A stretch of DNA of 64,000 bases from JBFMHP01 sp040752855 (GTDB taxonomy: Bacteria; Pseudomonadota; Gammaproteobacteria; RBG-16-57-12). The position numbers and the translations under genes are program-made. The DNA is taken from the NCBI GenBank assembly GCA_040752855.1, contig JBFMHP010000032.1:41113-105112 (forward strand). The letters are read 5' to 3'. The notes below the pieces were generated by a model. The model made no database searches. It was given only the letters and a program-made list of their open reading frames with translations, and had not been told where the DNA came from. Position 1 is the stretch's first letter, and each line of letters opens with the position of its first letter. Of the stretch, positions 25,442-34,689 are shown piece by piece.

Positions 25442-27293
25442 GGCCTGCTTCGAACAACTCGATCCACAAATGGGTTAAGAGCATAAGGTAAAGCATGAAA
25501 TAGTGCCAGCGCATGCCCTTCGTTGGCCGCTGTGCGAGTACCTGCGCGACGAAGGCGGGATTGAACAGGCCGACCTCGGCGATGCGCTGCGGATTCAGAT
25601 ACTGCTGCGCCAGCGGTGCGAGGTGCCGGTGATAAAACTCAGGCGAGGAGACCTGGAAGCCGCTCTTGCGGCGGTCGAGGATCTCGCGCGGCAGCACCTC
25701 GGCGAGCATCGCGCGCATATAGCCCTTGAGGCGATGGTGCGGCATCAGCGTGGCGCGATCGACGCGCTGCAACTGCGCGGCGAAGTGCGCATCGACGAAC
25801 GGCACGCGCACCTCCAGCCCCGCGGCCATGCTCACGCGGTCCTCCTGCCAGAGCAGATCATTGACCATCTTGTTCCTGAATTCGTACTGCGCCATGGCGC
25901 TGACCGGATCGGGGTGCTCCGGCCAGCGTTGCTCGATCTCGCCGAAGGCATCGGGCAGCGGCTGATCCAGCAGGCGTGGCCCGTAGATCTTCGCGCGCAG
26001 TTCAGGACTATCCCACACGTTGCGCAGCAGCCCGTAGACGCGCGGCCAATCGCCGAGCGCGCGCAGCATGCGAAATGCGCGTTCGGTTTCGGTCCAGAGC
26101 GGTTGGCGCAGCAGTTCGGCGAGCTTGGCGCCTGCCGCGCCCAAGCGGCGCGCTACGAAATCAGGCAGGAAACGGCGGGCGTGATGGGCATCGAGCAAAA
26201 TCTTGTGCGCGTGGTAGCCGTAAAACAATTCATCGCCGCCGAGGCCGGAGAGCGCCACCTTGACGTGCCGGGCGGTGAGCTGCGCCAATTGCGCGACTTG
26301 CAGGGCGTTGATCTTCGGGGTCTCCAGGTGCCAGACCAGTTGCGGCAACTGCGCGGCGAGATCCTCGGGGATCGTCTCTTGAATATTGGCCAAACCGAGC
26401 AGCAGGGCGGAGCGCGCCGCATTGGCAGCCTCGTTGGGGTCATCGCCCACCTTGAGCGTGAAGGTGCGCAGTGGGTAGCCACTATATTCTTTGCCCAATG
26501 CGACGATGGCAGCCGAATCAATCCCGCCGGAGAGATAGGCGCCGACTTCGACATCGGCGGCGAAATGGGCGCGCACTGACCCGCGCAGCGCGTCCAGGGG
26601 GGAGGTTGTCTGTGGTAGCTCCGGGTGCAGTTGAAAAAGCTTTTGTTCACCATCGGCGCTCCATTCCACCACCACGCCCGGTGCAAGCTGGGTGATGCCC
26701 TTGAACATGCTGCGTTCGCCAGGCACGTAACGGAAATTCATCAACAAATGCAGTGCAGCGCAATCGAGTTCAGCACGTTGATTGTCGCGCGCCAAGATCG
26801 CCTTGGCCTCCGAGGCAAAGCAGATGCCGGTGCCTTCGTGACGCAGAAACAACGGCTTGATGCCGAGTGGATCGCGCGCGAGCAGGCCGCGCTGCGTTTG
26901 ATGATCCCATAGCGCGAAGGCGTACATGCCGCGCAAATGATTGAAGCCCTGCCAGCCATGCATGCGGTAGAGCTCCATGATCACTTCGGTGTCGGAATGC
27001 GTGTTGAAGCAATGACCGCATTGTTCGAGCGCGGACTTCACTTCACGATAATTGTAGATTTCACCGTTGAAGATGATGGTGTAGCGGCCATCATGGCTGT
27101 GCATCGGCTGGCGGCCGGCGGCCAGGTCGATGATCGCCAGGCGTGCATGGCCAAACGCCGCATGCGGATGAATGAAAGTTCCGCATCCATCGGGGCCGCG
27201 ATGGACGATGGCTGCGATCATGCGTTGGAGCGGCGCAAGATGTTCCTGTTCGGTCAGCGGGGAGGATGAAAACCAGCCGGCGATGCCGCACAT
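25410..27293 (-). CDS. asnB: asparagine synthase (glutamine-hydrolysing) family protein
   Basis: 627-residue two-domain enzyme. The class II glutaminase domain starts with catalytic Cys2 (MCGIAGWF) and has HRGPDG and IFNGEIYNY. The synthetase domain has the PP-loop YLSGGIDSAAI near residue 256 and SGLGGDELFYGY. In exopolysaccharide clusters such proteins (AsnB/WbpS-like) often amidate sugar acids rather than making free asparagine, and the surroundings here favour that. It follows DUF354 by one base and overlaps the toroid protein gene. All catalytic motifs are intact. Confidence 0.88.
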   Translation of the reverse strand: MCGIAGWFSSSPLTEQEHLAPLQRMIAAIVHRGPDGCGTFIHPHAAFGHARLAIIDLAAGRQPMHSHDGRYTIIFNGEIYNYREVKSALEQCGHCFNTHSDTEVIMELYRMHGWQGFNHLRGMYAFALWDHQTQRGLLARDPLGIKPLFLRHEGTGICFASEAKAILARDNQRAELDCAALHLLMNFRYVPGERSMFKGITQLAPGVVVEWSADGEQKLFQLHPELPQTTSPLDALRGSVRAHFAADVEVGAYLSGGIDSAAIVALGKEYSGYPLRTFTLKVGDDPNEAANAARSALLLGLANIQETIPEDLAAQLPQLVWHLETPKINALQVAQLAQLTARHVKVALSGLGGDELFYGYHAHKILLDAHHARRFLPDFVARRLGAAGAKLAELLRQPLWTETERAFRMLRALGDWPRVYGLLRNVWDSPELRAKIYGPRLLDQPLPDAFGEIEQRWPEHPDPVSAMAQYEFRNKMVNDLLWQEDRVSMAAGLEVRVPFVDAHFAAQLQRVDRATLMPHHRLKGYMRAMLAEVLPREILDRRKSGFQVSSPEFYHRHLAPLAQQYLNPQRIAEVGLFNPAFVAQVLAQRPTKGMRWHYFMLYLMLLTHLWIELFEAGHVPRSIRPTD

Positions 27294-27294
27294 A

Positions 27295-28359
27295 TCAGGT
27301 TTTTAGCGTGGCTTGATAGGCCCGCAGCGGGGCGGGAAAGGTTTCGATGCAATCGGTGACGAAGGCTGCTACATCTATAGTTTCGTTCAAGAGCTGGGTG
27401 CGACGCGTCTGCCAGAGTCCTTTGGGCTGCGCGAGGATAGCATCGATCATTGGTTCAAGTTTCGTCCATGACAGCTCGCGCAGATTGCGCACCAGTCCGT
27501 AGCGACTCTCCTGTTCGTTGGTATAGCCGCGCCCGGTGCGCGCCGCGTAGATCGCCGGCACACCCAGCACCGCGCACTCCGAGGCCATGGTCGCGCTCTC
27601 ACCGATGAAGGCGCGGCAGAAGGCCATCACATGATGGACCTCGTTGACCTTGCCGCGATAGAGATAGGGGGAGAACTCCTCACCGAGCTGCGCCTCGGAC
27701 GAGATTAACACCTTCCCGTGGCGTGATAATTTTGCAACGACCTTACGCAGTAATTCGTGATGCCAACCGGCCTCGCCGATGTCGTGGCTCGCCTGCCAGG
27801 AAACCAGGCGCAGGAAAAAAGTGTCACCCTGTTCGGCCAGCCCGTTGTCGACGGCCTTTGTGCGTTCTGGTGTGAAGTAGTCTGGATGCAAATAGGAAAG
27901 TTCGTGATAACCCGCGTAGCGGATGTGCCGCGACTTGGGCACCCAGGTCTCGTAGCAGCGCGGCACGATCACGGCGGATGCGAAGGGATAGGTGATGGCG
28001 TTTTGCAACGTGGCGTTTTCGGTGTCGTAGAACACCAGTGACGGCGCGCCCGTCAATTTTCCCACTTGGGCGATAAACACACCGCCGATCGCGGCCATGA
28101 TATCGGGCCGCTCTTTTTTTACCACCTTGCGCAGCGCCAGATTGCGCCGGATCAGCTCACTGCCGAGCGAAAGCAGTCCGCCTTTTTTCAACGCGGAGAG
28201 CGGGTGATGTGGCAGTTTCAGCTCGTCCAGCAAGGTCAGCGCAAACTCCTTGTCGCGACTGGTGATGACGACCTCATGCCCATGCGCCTTGAGCATCCGG
28301 ATCGGATGGCGGAAAAAATGCACATGCGCCGGATGGCCGATGTCGATCAAGACCTTCAT
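27295..28359 (-). CDS. DUF354 family glycosyltransferase-like protein
   Basis: 354-residue protein beginning MKVLIDIGHPAHVHFFRH, the hallmark of DUF354, a family with a GT-B-like fold related to UDP-GlcNAc 2-epimerases and MurG-type transferases. FIGESATMASECAVLGVPAIYA in the C-terminal half resembles a sugar-nucleotide site. No signal or membrane segment. It overlaps the GT2 gene by 4 bases and precedes asnB. Members usually occur in polysaccharide clusters; the precise reaction is unknown. Confidence 0.75.
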   Translation of the reverse strand: MKVLIDIGHPAHVHFFRHPIRMLKAHGHEVVITSRDKEFALTLLDELKLPHHPLSALKKGGLLSLGSELIRRNLALRKVVKKERPDIMAAIGGVFIAQVGKLTGAPSLVFYDTENATLQNAITYPFASAVIVPRCYETWVPKSRHIRYAGYHELSYLHPDYFTPERTKAVDNGLAEQGDTFFLRLVSWQASHDIGEAGWHHELLRKVVAKLSRHGKVLISSEAQLGEEFSPYLYRGKVNEVHHVMAFCRAFIGESATMASECAVLGVPAIYAARTGRGYTNEQESRYGLVRNLRELSWTKLEPMIDAILAQPKGLWQTRRTQLLNETIDVAAFVTDCIETFPAPLRAYQATLKT

Positions 28360-29240
28360 TTATGCTTGTGCTCATCGCCGCGGGTTTGATAAATCAGCGT
28401 GGTAATTTGTTCGGAGACCAGGCCGATCAGAAAGACAAGCACCGCCGTGGTCAGCAGCAAGGCGCTCATGTTCGTGAAGCGCCCTTCGGTGAAAAAGGTG
28501 TAGGCGTAATAGCCGAGTCCCAGCAGAAAATGCAGCAGGCTGATCGGCAGAAACAGTTTCAACGGCGAATACAGCGTGCCGACCTTGAAGATGATCAGCA
28601 AAAACCGCACCCCGTCGCGCCACAGATTGATGTGGCTTTTGCCGACGCGCTTCTCGACCTTGATCGGCACATAGGCCACCGAATACCCGGCGCGAAAGAA
28701 CGACATGGTGATCGTCGTCGGATAGGAAAAACCATTGGGCAGCAGGTGCAGAAACTCGCGGAACTTATCCGCTCGCACCGCGCGAAATCCCGAGGTGAGA
28801 TCGGCGACCTTCTGGTTGGTCATCCAACTGGCGAGCTTGTTGTAAAAACTGTTCGCCGCCCAGCGGTGCATACTCGCCTGCCCTTCGCCGTCGCGCGCGC
28901 CGACCACCATGTCGTAGCCTTCCTCCAGCTTCGCCAACAGCTTGGGGATATCCTCGGGCCGATGTTGTCCATCGGCGTCCATGAACACCAGGATATCCCC
29001 CCTCGCATGCCGCGCCCCGGTTTTGATGGCCGCGCCATTGCCCATGGAGTAAGGATGTGACACCAGTCTGATGTCTGACGCTTGGTAGCTTGCCGCAGTT
29101 TCGTCGTAGGATCCGTCGTTGACAATGATGATCTCTGCCTCGGGATGCAGGTTGCGCAGAATCGGCACAAGTGTCGTGAGACTGCGCGCCTCATTCTTGG
29201 CTGGTAGGATTATGGATAGTGACTTGCTGTTCTCAGGCAC
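28356..29240 (-). CDS. GT2 glycosyltransferase, dolichol-phosphate-mannose synthase type
   Basis: 294-residue GT-A enzyme with two C-terminal membrane helices (near 228-250 and 260-282). Catalytic elements are IIVNDGSYDET, VFMDADGQHRPEDIP (the DxD metal motif) and DLTSGFRA. The family transfers a sugar from NDP-sugar to a polyprenyl-phosphate carrier on the cytoplasmic membrane face. It is the first gene of the minus-strand set GT2-DUF354-asnB-toroid, so it may prime a lipid-linked sugar. It lies just downstream of pilA but beyond a strong terminator, so it needs its own promoter. Confidence 0.88.
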   Translation of the reverse strand: MPENSKSLSIILPAKNEARSLTTLVPILRNLHPEAEIIIVNDGSYDETAASYQASDIRLVSHPYSMGNGAAIKTGARHARGDILVFMDADGQHRPEDIPKLLAKLEEGYDMVVGARDGEGQASMHRWAANSFYNKLASWMTNQKVADLTSGFRAVRADKFREFLHLLPNGFSYPTTITMSFFRAGYSVAYVPIKVEKRVGKSHINLWRDGVRFLLIIFKVGTLYSPLKLFLPISLLHFLLGLGYYAYTFFTEGRFTNMSALLLTTAVLVFLIGLVSEQITTLIYQTRGDEHKHK

Positions 29241-29409
29241 TCGTTCACACTGCTCGTTTTGTATTTTCAGGTGTTTAACGTAATGAATGTTTCAATGAAG
29301 CCCAGAATGGCATCATTGACTTCGGTTAGGGGATGATCATTCAAAAGCGTCGACCGGTCAATGACCAATAATGGATCATTGCAATGTGTGCCGGATGGCT
29401 TCGACAGTC

Positions 29410-29441
29410 AAAAAAGACAGGACCGCCGAAGCGGTCCTGTC
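29410..29441 (-). terminator. strong intrinsic terminator of pilA
   Basis: On the minus strand an 11-bp perfect stem (GACAGGACCGC with GCGGTCCTGTC) closes a TTCG tetraloop and is followed by six T. It lies about 60 bases after the pilA stop and should end the abundant pilin transcript before the glycan genes. Confidence 0.93.
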
Positions 29442-29501
29442 AGTGTGATCATTCCATGTCCTATCGGGATTGAAGTTTGTCCCGATTCCCTGCTTACAAC
29501 C

Positions 29502-30005
29502 TTATTTACATTCTGAAGGAGCAAACCGGGCAGGCAAGGTACCTGCGGCGCCGCCAGTAAATCCGGCTGCTAGCGCGCCTGCCGCTCTGCAACGCCATGC
29601 AACGGAATCATTGGGAGGAGTGAAGGCTGCATCGCCTGCCGGAAGTGCGACACCGACCGGTGCGTTCGGTGTGAAGATGAGCGTGCCGCCACCGGCGTTC
29701 GCATTCATGTCAACGGTGATCACCCCGGTGTCTGCTGCAATGGCGACGCTTGCCACGTTGGTAGTGAGTGAAGGCGTGGTATAGCCCGTGGCATATCCCG
29801 TGGCCAAACCTTGCGGGTTTCCAGAGGCTAAGATGTCGGCGACATTGATCTTCGCCGCCGCCGCAGCGTTCAGACCCTCGCTTACCCGGGCGCGCACGGT
29901 ATAGTCCTGATATGCAGGTAATGCTACGGCCGCAAGAATACCGATGATCGCGACCACGATCATTAACTCGATTAGGGTGAAACCCCGTTGCTTCATGTTT
30001 TGCAT
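29502..30005 (-). CDS. pilA: type IV major pilin PilA
   Basis: 167-residue type IVa prepilin. Leader MQNMKQRG is followed by the cleavage site and FTLIELMIVVAIIGILAAVALP, with Glu5 of the mature protein present. The mature body is about 159 residues, Gly/Ala-rich, and ends with two cysteines (WRCRAAG and PSECK) that would form the C-terminal disulfide loop. I start at the ATG at 30005 because GGAG sits about nine bases upstream; a second ATG three codons on is possible. PilD should process it. It has its own sigma54-type promoter and strong terminator and lies next to pilR/pilS. Confidence 0.95.
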   Translation of the reverse strand: MQNMKQRGFTLIELMIVVAIIGILAAVALPAYQDYTVRARVSEGLNAAAAAKINVADILASGNPQGLATGYATGYTTPSLTTNVASVAIAADTGVITVDMNANAGGGTLIFTPNAPVGVALPAGDAAFTPPNDSVAWRCRAAGALAAGFTGGAAGTLPARFAPSECK

Positions 30006-30121
30006 ATGGATATCTCCAATTAAGTTGATGTGCTTACAAACTCGATCCCACTTTGTCGCTAAACATCCATGGGATCTGTGGATGTTGGCTTTGGGCGGTG
30101 ACTTGCCTTGCCGGTACAGCA

Positions 30122-30137
30122 AGCAGGAAATATGCCA
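30122..30137 (-). promoter_or_regulatory. sigma54 promoter of pilA
   Basis: On the minus strand TGGCAT, five bases, then CTGCT gives the invariant GG and GC with exact sigma54 spacing (TGGCAC-N5-TTGCA consensus). The start would be about 105 bases upstream of the pilA ATG. In Pseudomonas and others PilR with sigma54 drives pilA, and pilR is the adjacent gene, so the match is credible. Confidence 0.7.
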
Positions 30138-30140
30138 GGT

Positions 30141-30515
30141 CAGGTGTATGACTTTGGTCTCGGAAGGGTATTGTTATAAATATTATAAAAAACAAAATGA
30201 TATGAACGATGCGATTGGTCTGCCATGGGGGCGAAACCGGCCTTTATACCACAGCAAAAATATTGCATATGAAAAAATTGGAATGGTTGCGGCAGTTGAA
30301 GTGACGAAATGCGTCACCTGGTTTGTCGGGGGGCACTTTGTGTGGCGGGCTTGATCGCGAGTTGAAGTTGCTCCGGGCATGCTCGTGCGTAGGAGCCGTC
30401 TTCAGATGGCGTTTGTTAAAGCTGCCGGCAACGCTTATGCCGGCCTACATGGAGGAAGATCGTAGGCGAGTCGGTCGGTATAACTGTCGGCATGGCCAAC
30501 GAGCGGATGCCGGGG
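30141..30515. other. gene-free region between pilR and the pilA promoter
   Basis: No coding sequence that I trust. It holds an AT-rich stretch (about 30170-30290) just upstream of the sigma54 site, where PilR would be expected to bind, and a small GCCGGC hairpin near 30425-30445 that may lie in the pilR 3' region. I cannot name a PilR box. Confidence 0.45.
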
Positions 30516-31877
30516 TTACTCCATCCCCAGCTTCTTCAACCGGTAGCGCAGGGCGCGGAAGGTGATGCCGAGGAGTTGGGCGGCCTTGGTTTTGTTTTGG
30601 TTGGCCTTGTCGAGGGCCTTTTGGATCATCTCGCGTTCGATGGACTCCAGGTAGTCTTCCAGCGGGACGCTGGTGTTGACGGGGGTGCTGGCGGCTTGCC
30701 AGGCGCCGGAGGTAGCGGGGGCGGTTTCGAGGGTGGTTTCCGGCAGTTGCAGGTCGTCGAGGGTGATTTGGTCGTCCTCGCACAGGGTCATGGCGCGTTC
30801 CAGGATGTTTTCCAGTTCGCGCACGTTGCCGGGGAAGTGGTAACGCGCCAAGGCGGCAAGCGCCTCCGGGGTGATGGCCGGGGTGCGGCTGCCGTGGTTC
30901 TTAGAGAGGCGCTTGAGGATGTTGTCCGCCAGGACCGGGACATCCTCGATGCGTTCGCGCAGGGGCGGTACGCGCATTTCGATGACATTGAGCCGATAGA
31001 ACAGGTCTTGGCGGAATTTGCCTTCGTTGACCAGGGTGGCGAGATCCTTGTGCGTGGCGCTCAGGATGCGCACGTCGATCGAGGACTCCTTTTCCTCGCC
31101 CACGGGGCGCACGGCCTTTTCCTGAATGGCGCGCAGGAGTTTGACCTGCATGTGCAGCGGCAGGTCGGCCACCTCATCCAGGAACAGCGTGCCGTTGTGG
31201 GCGGCCTGGAACAGGCCGGCCTTGTCGGCGACCGCCCCGGTGAAGCTGCCCTTTTTGTGGCCGAAGAATTCGCTCTCCATCAATTCGCTGGGGATGGCGC
31301 CGCAGTTGACCGGCACGAACGGCTTGTCCTGACGCGGGCCCTTCTCGTGGATCAGGCGCGCGACCAGTTCCTTGCCGGTGCCGGATTCGCCGCTGATATA
31401 GACCGGGGCCTGACTGCGTGCGAGCTTGGCGATCAACGAACGGGTGTTGCGCATCGCCTGGGAGTCGCCGAGCAGGACGTTGCGCGAGCGGCGGTCCATG
31501 GCCGGGAACTCCTTGAGCTTGAGCGTGGAGTTGATCAGGTTGCGTAGCATCGGCAGTTCGATCGGTTTGGAAATGAAATCGAATGCCCCGCGCTTGAGGG
31601 CCTGGACGGCGGTTTCGACGTTGCCGTGCGCGGTGATCACCGCCACCGGCAGGTCGGGGTATTGCTGCTGAATGAGATCGACCAGTTCCAGGCCGTCGCC
31701 ATCCGGGAGTTTCATATCGGTCAGGCACAGATCGAACCTGTGTTTTTTAAGCAGGGCGATGGCCTGTTGCAGATTCTCTGCCACATGGCTGTCGACACTC
31801 ATCCTGCCCAAGGTCAGGACCATGAGTTCACGGATGTCGGGTTCATCGTCAACGATCAAGGCGAGCTGGTTTTTCAT
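30516..31877 (-). CDS. pilR: type IV pilus response regulator PilR
   Basis: 453-residue NtrC-type activator. The receiver has Asp54 in LCLTDMKLP. The AAA+ domain has Walker A GESGTGKELVARLIH, the sigma54 loop in the GSFTGA form usual for PilR, and GTLFLDEVADLP. The C-terminal Fis-like helix-turn-helix is NKTKAAQLLGITFRALRYRLKKL. Its ATG overlaps the pilS stop by 4 bases. It activates pilA through sigma54 in relatives, and a sigma54 promoter precedes pilA about 380 bases downstream. Confidence 0.95.
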   Translation of the reverse strand: MKNQLALIVDDEPDIRELMVLTLGRMSVDSHVAENLQQAIALLKKHRFDLCLTDMKLPDGDGLELVDLIQQQYPDLPVAVITAHGNVETAVQALKRGAFDFISKPIELPMLRNLINSTLKLKEFPAMDRRSRNVLLGDSQAMRNTRSLIAKLARSQAPVYISGESGTGKELVARLIHEKGPRQDKPFVPVNCGAIPSELMESEFFGHKKGSFTGAVADKAGLFQAAHNGTLFLDEVADLPLHMQVKLLRAIQEKAVRPVGEEKESSIDVRILSATHKDLATLVNEGKFRQDLFYRLNVIEMRVPPLRERIEDVPVLADNILKRLSKNHGSRTPAITPEALAALARYHFPGNVRELENILERAMTLCEDDQITLDDLQLPETTLETAPATSGAWQAASTPVNTSVPLEDYLESIEREMIQKALDKANQNKTKAAQLLGITFRALRYRLKKLGME

Positions 31878-33517
31878 GGTACCGCGGTCTGTGGTTGATT
31901 TTTGGGCGCACTCAAATGACTGAAGGTGATTCTAAAACAACTGCCGCCCTCGGCGACAGGCAGATATTCTAACCGCGCGCGGTTGCATTCGCATAATTCC
32001 CGGGCGATGTAGAGCCCCAGGCCGGTGCCGCCGCTCTCGGTGGTGTAGAAGGGTTCGAAGATGTGTTCGGCGACCTCCGGGCGGATGCCGGGGCCGTGAT
32101 CGATCACATCGAGGTACGGGCGGTCCGTGTCATCACTGGAGCCGATGACCAGCTCCAGCTTCGGGCTGCCCGGGTAGTCGCGGCTGTGGCGCAAACCGTT
32201 CTGGCAGAGATTCCATAGGACTTGGTGGAGCTGGGAGTTGTCCATCAGGATGGTGGGGTTGCGCGCCTTGTCATGCAGGGCGATCTCGCCGCGGTCGATG
32301 CGATTGCTTTCGGACAGTTCGGTGATGAAGTCATCCAACCACGGCTTGAGCGCGATGGCGGTGGGATGGAAGGTGTCGCGGCGGCTGAGCTGTAACACAT
32401 TCTCGATGATCCGGTTCACGCGCTGGCTGTGTTTGCCGATGATCTCGATCAGCCGCTTATCCTGGAGGTGCAGATCCGGTGATTCTTCCAGCAATTGCGC
32501 CGCGTGGCTGATGGCTCCCAGAGGGTTGCGCACCTCGTGGGCGATGCTGGCGGTGAGCTGCCCGAGCGAGGCGAGTTTCAATTGTTGCGCCTGCTGCGCC
32601 AATTCCGAACTGTCTTCGAGCAGGATCAAGGTGCCGGCGCCGGGGTCATCGCCCAGCGCGCTGAAGCGCGGCAGGACATCCATTCTGCTCTCGCTCAAGT
32701 GGACGCTCTGGCGCGGCTGATCGCGCTGGCGTATCCATTCCTGGTAAGGCAGGAATAATTCGGGGGCGGCTTCCTCCAGCCGGGAGCGGCTTATGTTGTG
32801 CGGGAGGCCCAGTAAACGCGCGGCGGCGTGATTGATCAATCGGATGTTGCGTTGTTTGTCGACGACGATGACGCCGGATTGCAACAGCTGTATCACATGT
32901 TCATTGAGTTGCGCCATGTTGGCCAGATCGATGCCGCGTTGCTCGGCGAGCTGTTCGCTCTCGTGCAAACGGCGACTGAGCACATTGGTCAGCAGCGCCG
33001 TGGCGAAGAAGGTTGCCCCCATGATGCCGGATTGGGTGTAGTTGGGGGTGATGCCTTCCGCGAGGTGAGTGAAGGCGTTTTCCCCCAGGATGGCGATGGT
33101 GGCTATGGCGGCGATCATTTTCGAGCCGCGTTCCGGTGCGAGCAACGCCGTGCCGGCAATGGTGATGACGAGTAGCATGCCCAGCCCGCTGCCGAAGTCG
33201 CCCATCGCATGGGTGAGTAGCGTAATTGCGATGATATCGACGAAGGCGTAGAGATAGATCTGGAGGGTGAACGCCGGCCGCTGCCAACGGATGGCGCCGA
33301 TGCTGATGACGCTGAACAATAAAAACGCCAGGCTCGCGTAGTGAAACAACGCTGGATTGTGTGCCGTGGCGATGAATGCATCCTTCGCCAGCAGACTGGA
33401 TGCCAGCAGCGTTGCTGCGAGGCAGAGTCGAAAGACATTGAACATGCGCAGGTGGCGCCAGTTTAGCGCGGTCTCTGGGTGTCGTTGGGCGACTATCGTC
33501 GAAAAGCCGGTTGTCAT
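31874..33517 (-). CDS. pilS: type IV pilus sensor kinase PilS
   Basis: 547-residue histidine kinase. Six hydrophobic segments occupy about residues 25-190, followed by a coiled coil and a PAS domain (GVIVVDKQRNIRLINHAAARLLG). HisKA has TASIAHEVRNPLGAISHAAQLLEE with the phospho-acceptor His. HATPase has NLCQNGLRHS and GGTGLGLYIARELCE. In Pseudomonas PilS senses pilin in the membrane and controls PilR. Co-transcribed with pilR (4-base overlap). The start at 33517 gives MTTGFSTIV; a later start cannot be excluded. Confidence 0.94.
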   Translation of the reverse strand: MTTGFSTIVAQRHPETALNWRHLRMFNVFRLCLAATLLASSLLAKDAFIATAHNPALFHYASLAFLLFSVISIGAIRWQRPAFTLQIYLYAFVDIIAITLLTHAMGDFGSGLGMLLVITIAGTALLAPERGSKMIAAIATIAILGENAFTHLAEGITPNYTQSGIMGATFFATALLTNVLSRRLHESEQLAEQRGIDLANMAQLNEHVIQLLQSGVIVVDKQRNIRLINHAAARLLGLPHNISRSRLEEAAPELFLPYQEWIRQRDQPRQSVHLSESRMDVLPRFSALGDDPGAGTLILLEDSSELAQQAQQLKLASLGQLTASIAHEVRNPLGAISHAAQLLEESPDLHLQDKRLIEIIGKHSQRVNRIIENVLQLSRRDTFHPTAIALKPWLDDFITELSESNRIDRGEIALHDKARNPTILMDNSQLHQVLWNLCQNGLRHSRDYPGSPKLELVIGSSDDTDRPYLDVIDHGPGIRPEVAEHIFEPFYTTESGGTGLGLYIARELCECNRARLEYLPVAEGGSCFRITFSHLSAPKNQPQTAVP

Positions 33518-33650
33518 AATCGTTTTTGTAATAAGTACATCGTGTTTGAGTGGCCCGTTACTATGAGATAGATTCTAAATTTTTTTCTAAATGTGACGAA
33601 ACAAAAGATCGAAACAGGGCATAATGAAGTCCATATTTTCAAGGTAAGAT

Positions 33651-34403
33651 ATGTTTGCGACAAGTACTATACTAACTAGGTTACGGGCTGCCGGCATTCA
33701 TTTGCTGCTCAGCGCCGCCATTTTCCTGGTGCTGCTGTACTTCATCGTCTACCAGTGGTATCCAATTCCATATTTTAGTGTTGATGGCGGATGGCAAGGT
33801 ATACAGATTATGATTGGGGTAGACCTTGTTCTTGGCCCTTTTTTGACTTTGCTCATTTTTAATCCTAATAAAACGAGAAATAAGATATTATTTGATCTTG
33901 GTTGTATCGCTGTTGTCCAGTTGAGTGCGCTAATTTGGGGTGTATCGACAGTATATGACCAGCGGCCGGTAGCGATTTCATATTGGGATGGAAAATTTTA
34001 CTCAGTTACTACAAAAGAGTTAAAGAAACAAAAATTGACTCCTGATGTGTTCGAGGCGTTGAGTGATCAACGCCCTCCGGTCATTTATACGCGAAAACCT
34101 CAAACATCAGAAGAATCTATCGGCGTTATTACCTGGCTCTTTACTGAAAGCACGAGTGAATGGAATTTGCACTTTTTGCATGAACGCATATCCAGTCACA
34201 TTGAGGATGTTTTCCGGCAATCTAAAGATATCAGCGCTGAATATGAGAAACCAGAGAAGCTAACCCAGGACTTTAATTTAATTCTCGAAAGGCTTGGTGG
34301 TAAGAAAGAAGATTACGCGGCAATTCCCTTTATGGGACGCTATGGGACTGTGTTGCTGATAATGAACAAACAAGGGGTTATTGTAGATTCATTGGAGATT
34401 TAA
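33651..34403 (+). CDS. TfpX/TfpZ-family type IV pilin accessory protein
   Basis: 250-residue inner-membrane protein with three N-terminal hydrophobic segments (about 14-34, 50-68, 84-102) and a soluble C-terminal part. The pattern WYPIPYFSVDGGWQGIQIMIGVDLVLGPFLTLLIFNP (residues in the first 75) is the family signature. TfpZ-type proteins are dedicated chaperones needed for surface assembly of their cognate pilins and normally sit right beside pilA. Here the gene is divergent from pilS, 3.6 kb from pilA. It is much richer in A+T than its neighbours, suggesting recent transfer. ATG at 33651. Confidence 0.8.
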   Translation: MFATSTILTRLRAAGIHLLLSAAIFLVLLYFIVYQWYPIPYFSVDGGWQGIQIMIGVDLVLGPFLTLLIFNPNKTRNKILFDLGCIAVVQLSALIWGVSTVYDQRPVAISYWDGKFYSVTTKELKKQKLTPDVFEALSDQRPPVIYTRKPQTSEESIGVITWLFTESTSEWNLHFLHERISSHIEDVFRQSKDISAEYEKPEKLTQDFNLILERLGGKKEDYAAIPFMGRYGTVLLIMNKQGVIVDSLEI

Positions 34404-34689
34404 AATTTCCATGGTCCAAAACAGCAAGGACTGCAGTCTGCTGATACGAATTTCCTCCAGGCTGTTCGCATAGCGACGAAACGTTTCGCGAGGCTTTGGC
34501 TTGGAGCTGCCTGTGGCACAAAGCCGCAAAATCTTCGATGCTAGATCAGATTCGACGGCGACTGTCGCGCTCGGCATTGCTGACGCAAGACTCAGGCTCT
34601 TTGATCGTCGTCATCACAAAATTTGCAAATATCGATTAAGGCGCGCATGTGAACTCCAGTCGTGGTAAGCAAGTTATAAGTTAACTTGC
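34404..34689. other. gene-free stretch between tfpZ-like gene and ppsA
   Basis: 286 bases without a credible gene. An inverted repeat AAGCAAGTTA / TTAACTTGCTT (34667-34676 with 34681-34691) abuts the ppsA stop and may end its transcript, but it has no T tract. Confidence 0.4.

Noticed and set aside
29944..30354. Plus-strand ORF across the pilA leader and upstream region
   Set aside because: Overlaps the pilin signal region and the sigma54 site; no ribosome site and unlikely composition.
34389..34577. 62-codon minus-strand ORF after the tfpZ-like gene
   Set aside because: No ribosome site, no motif, overlaps the real gene end.
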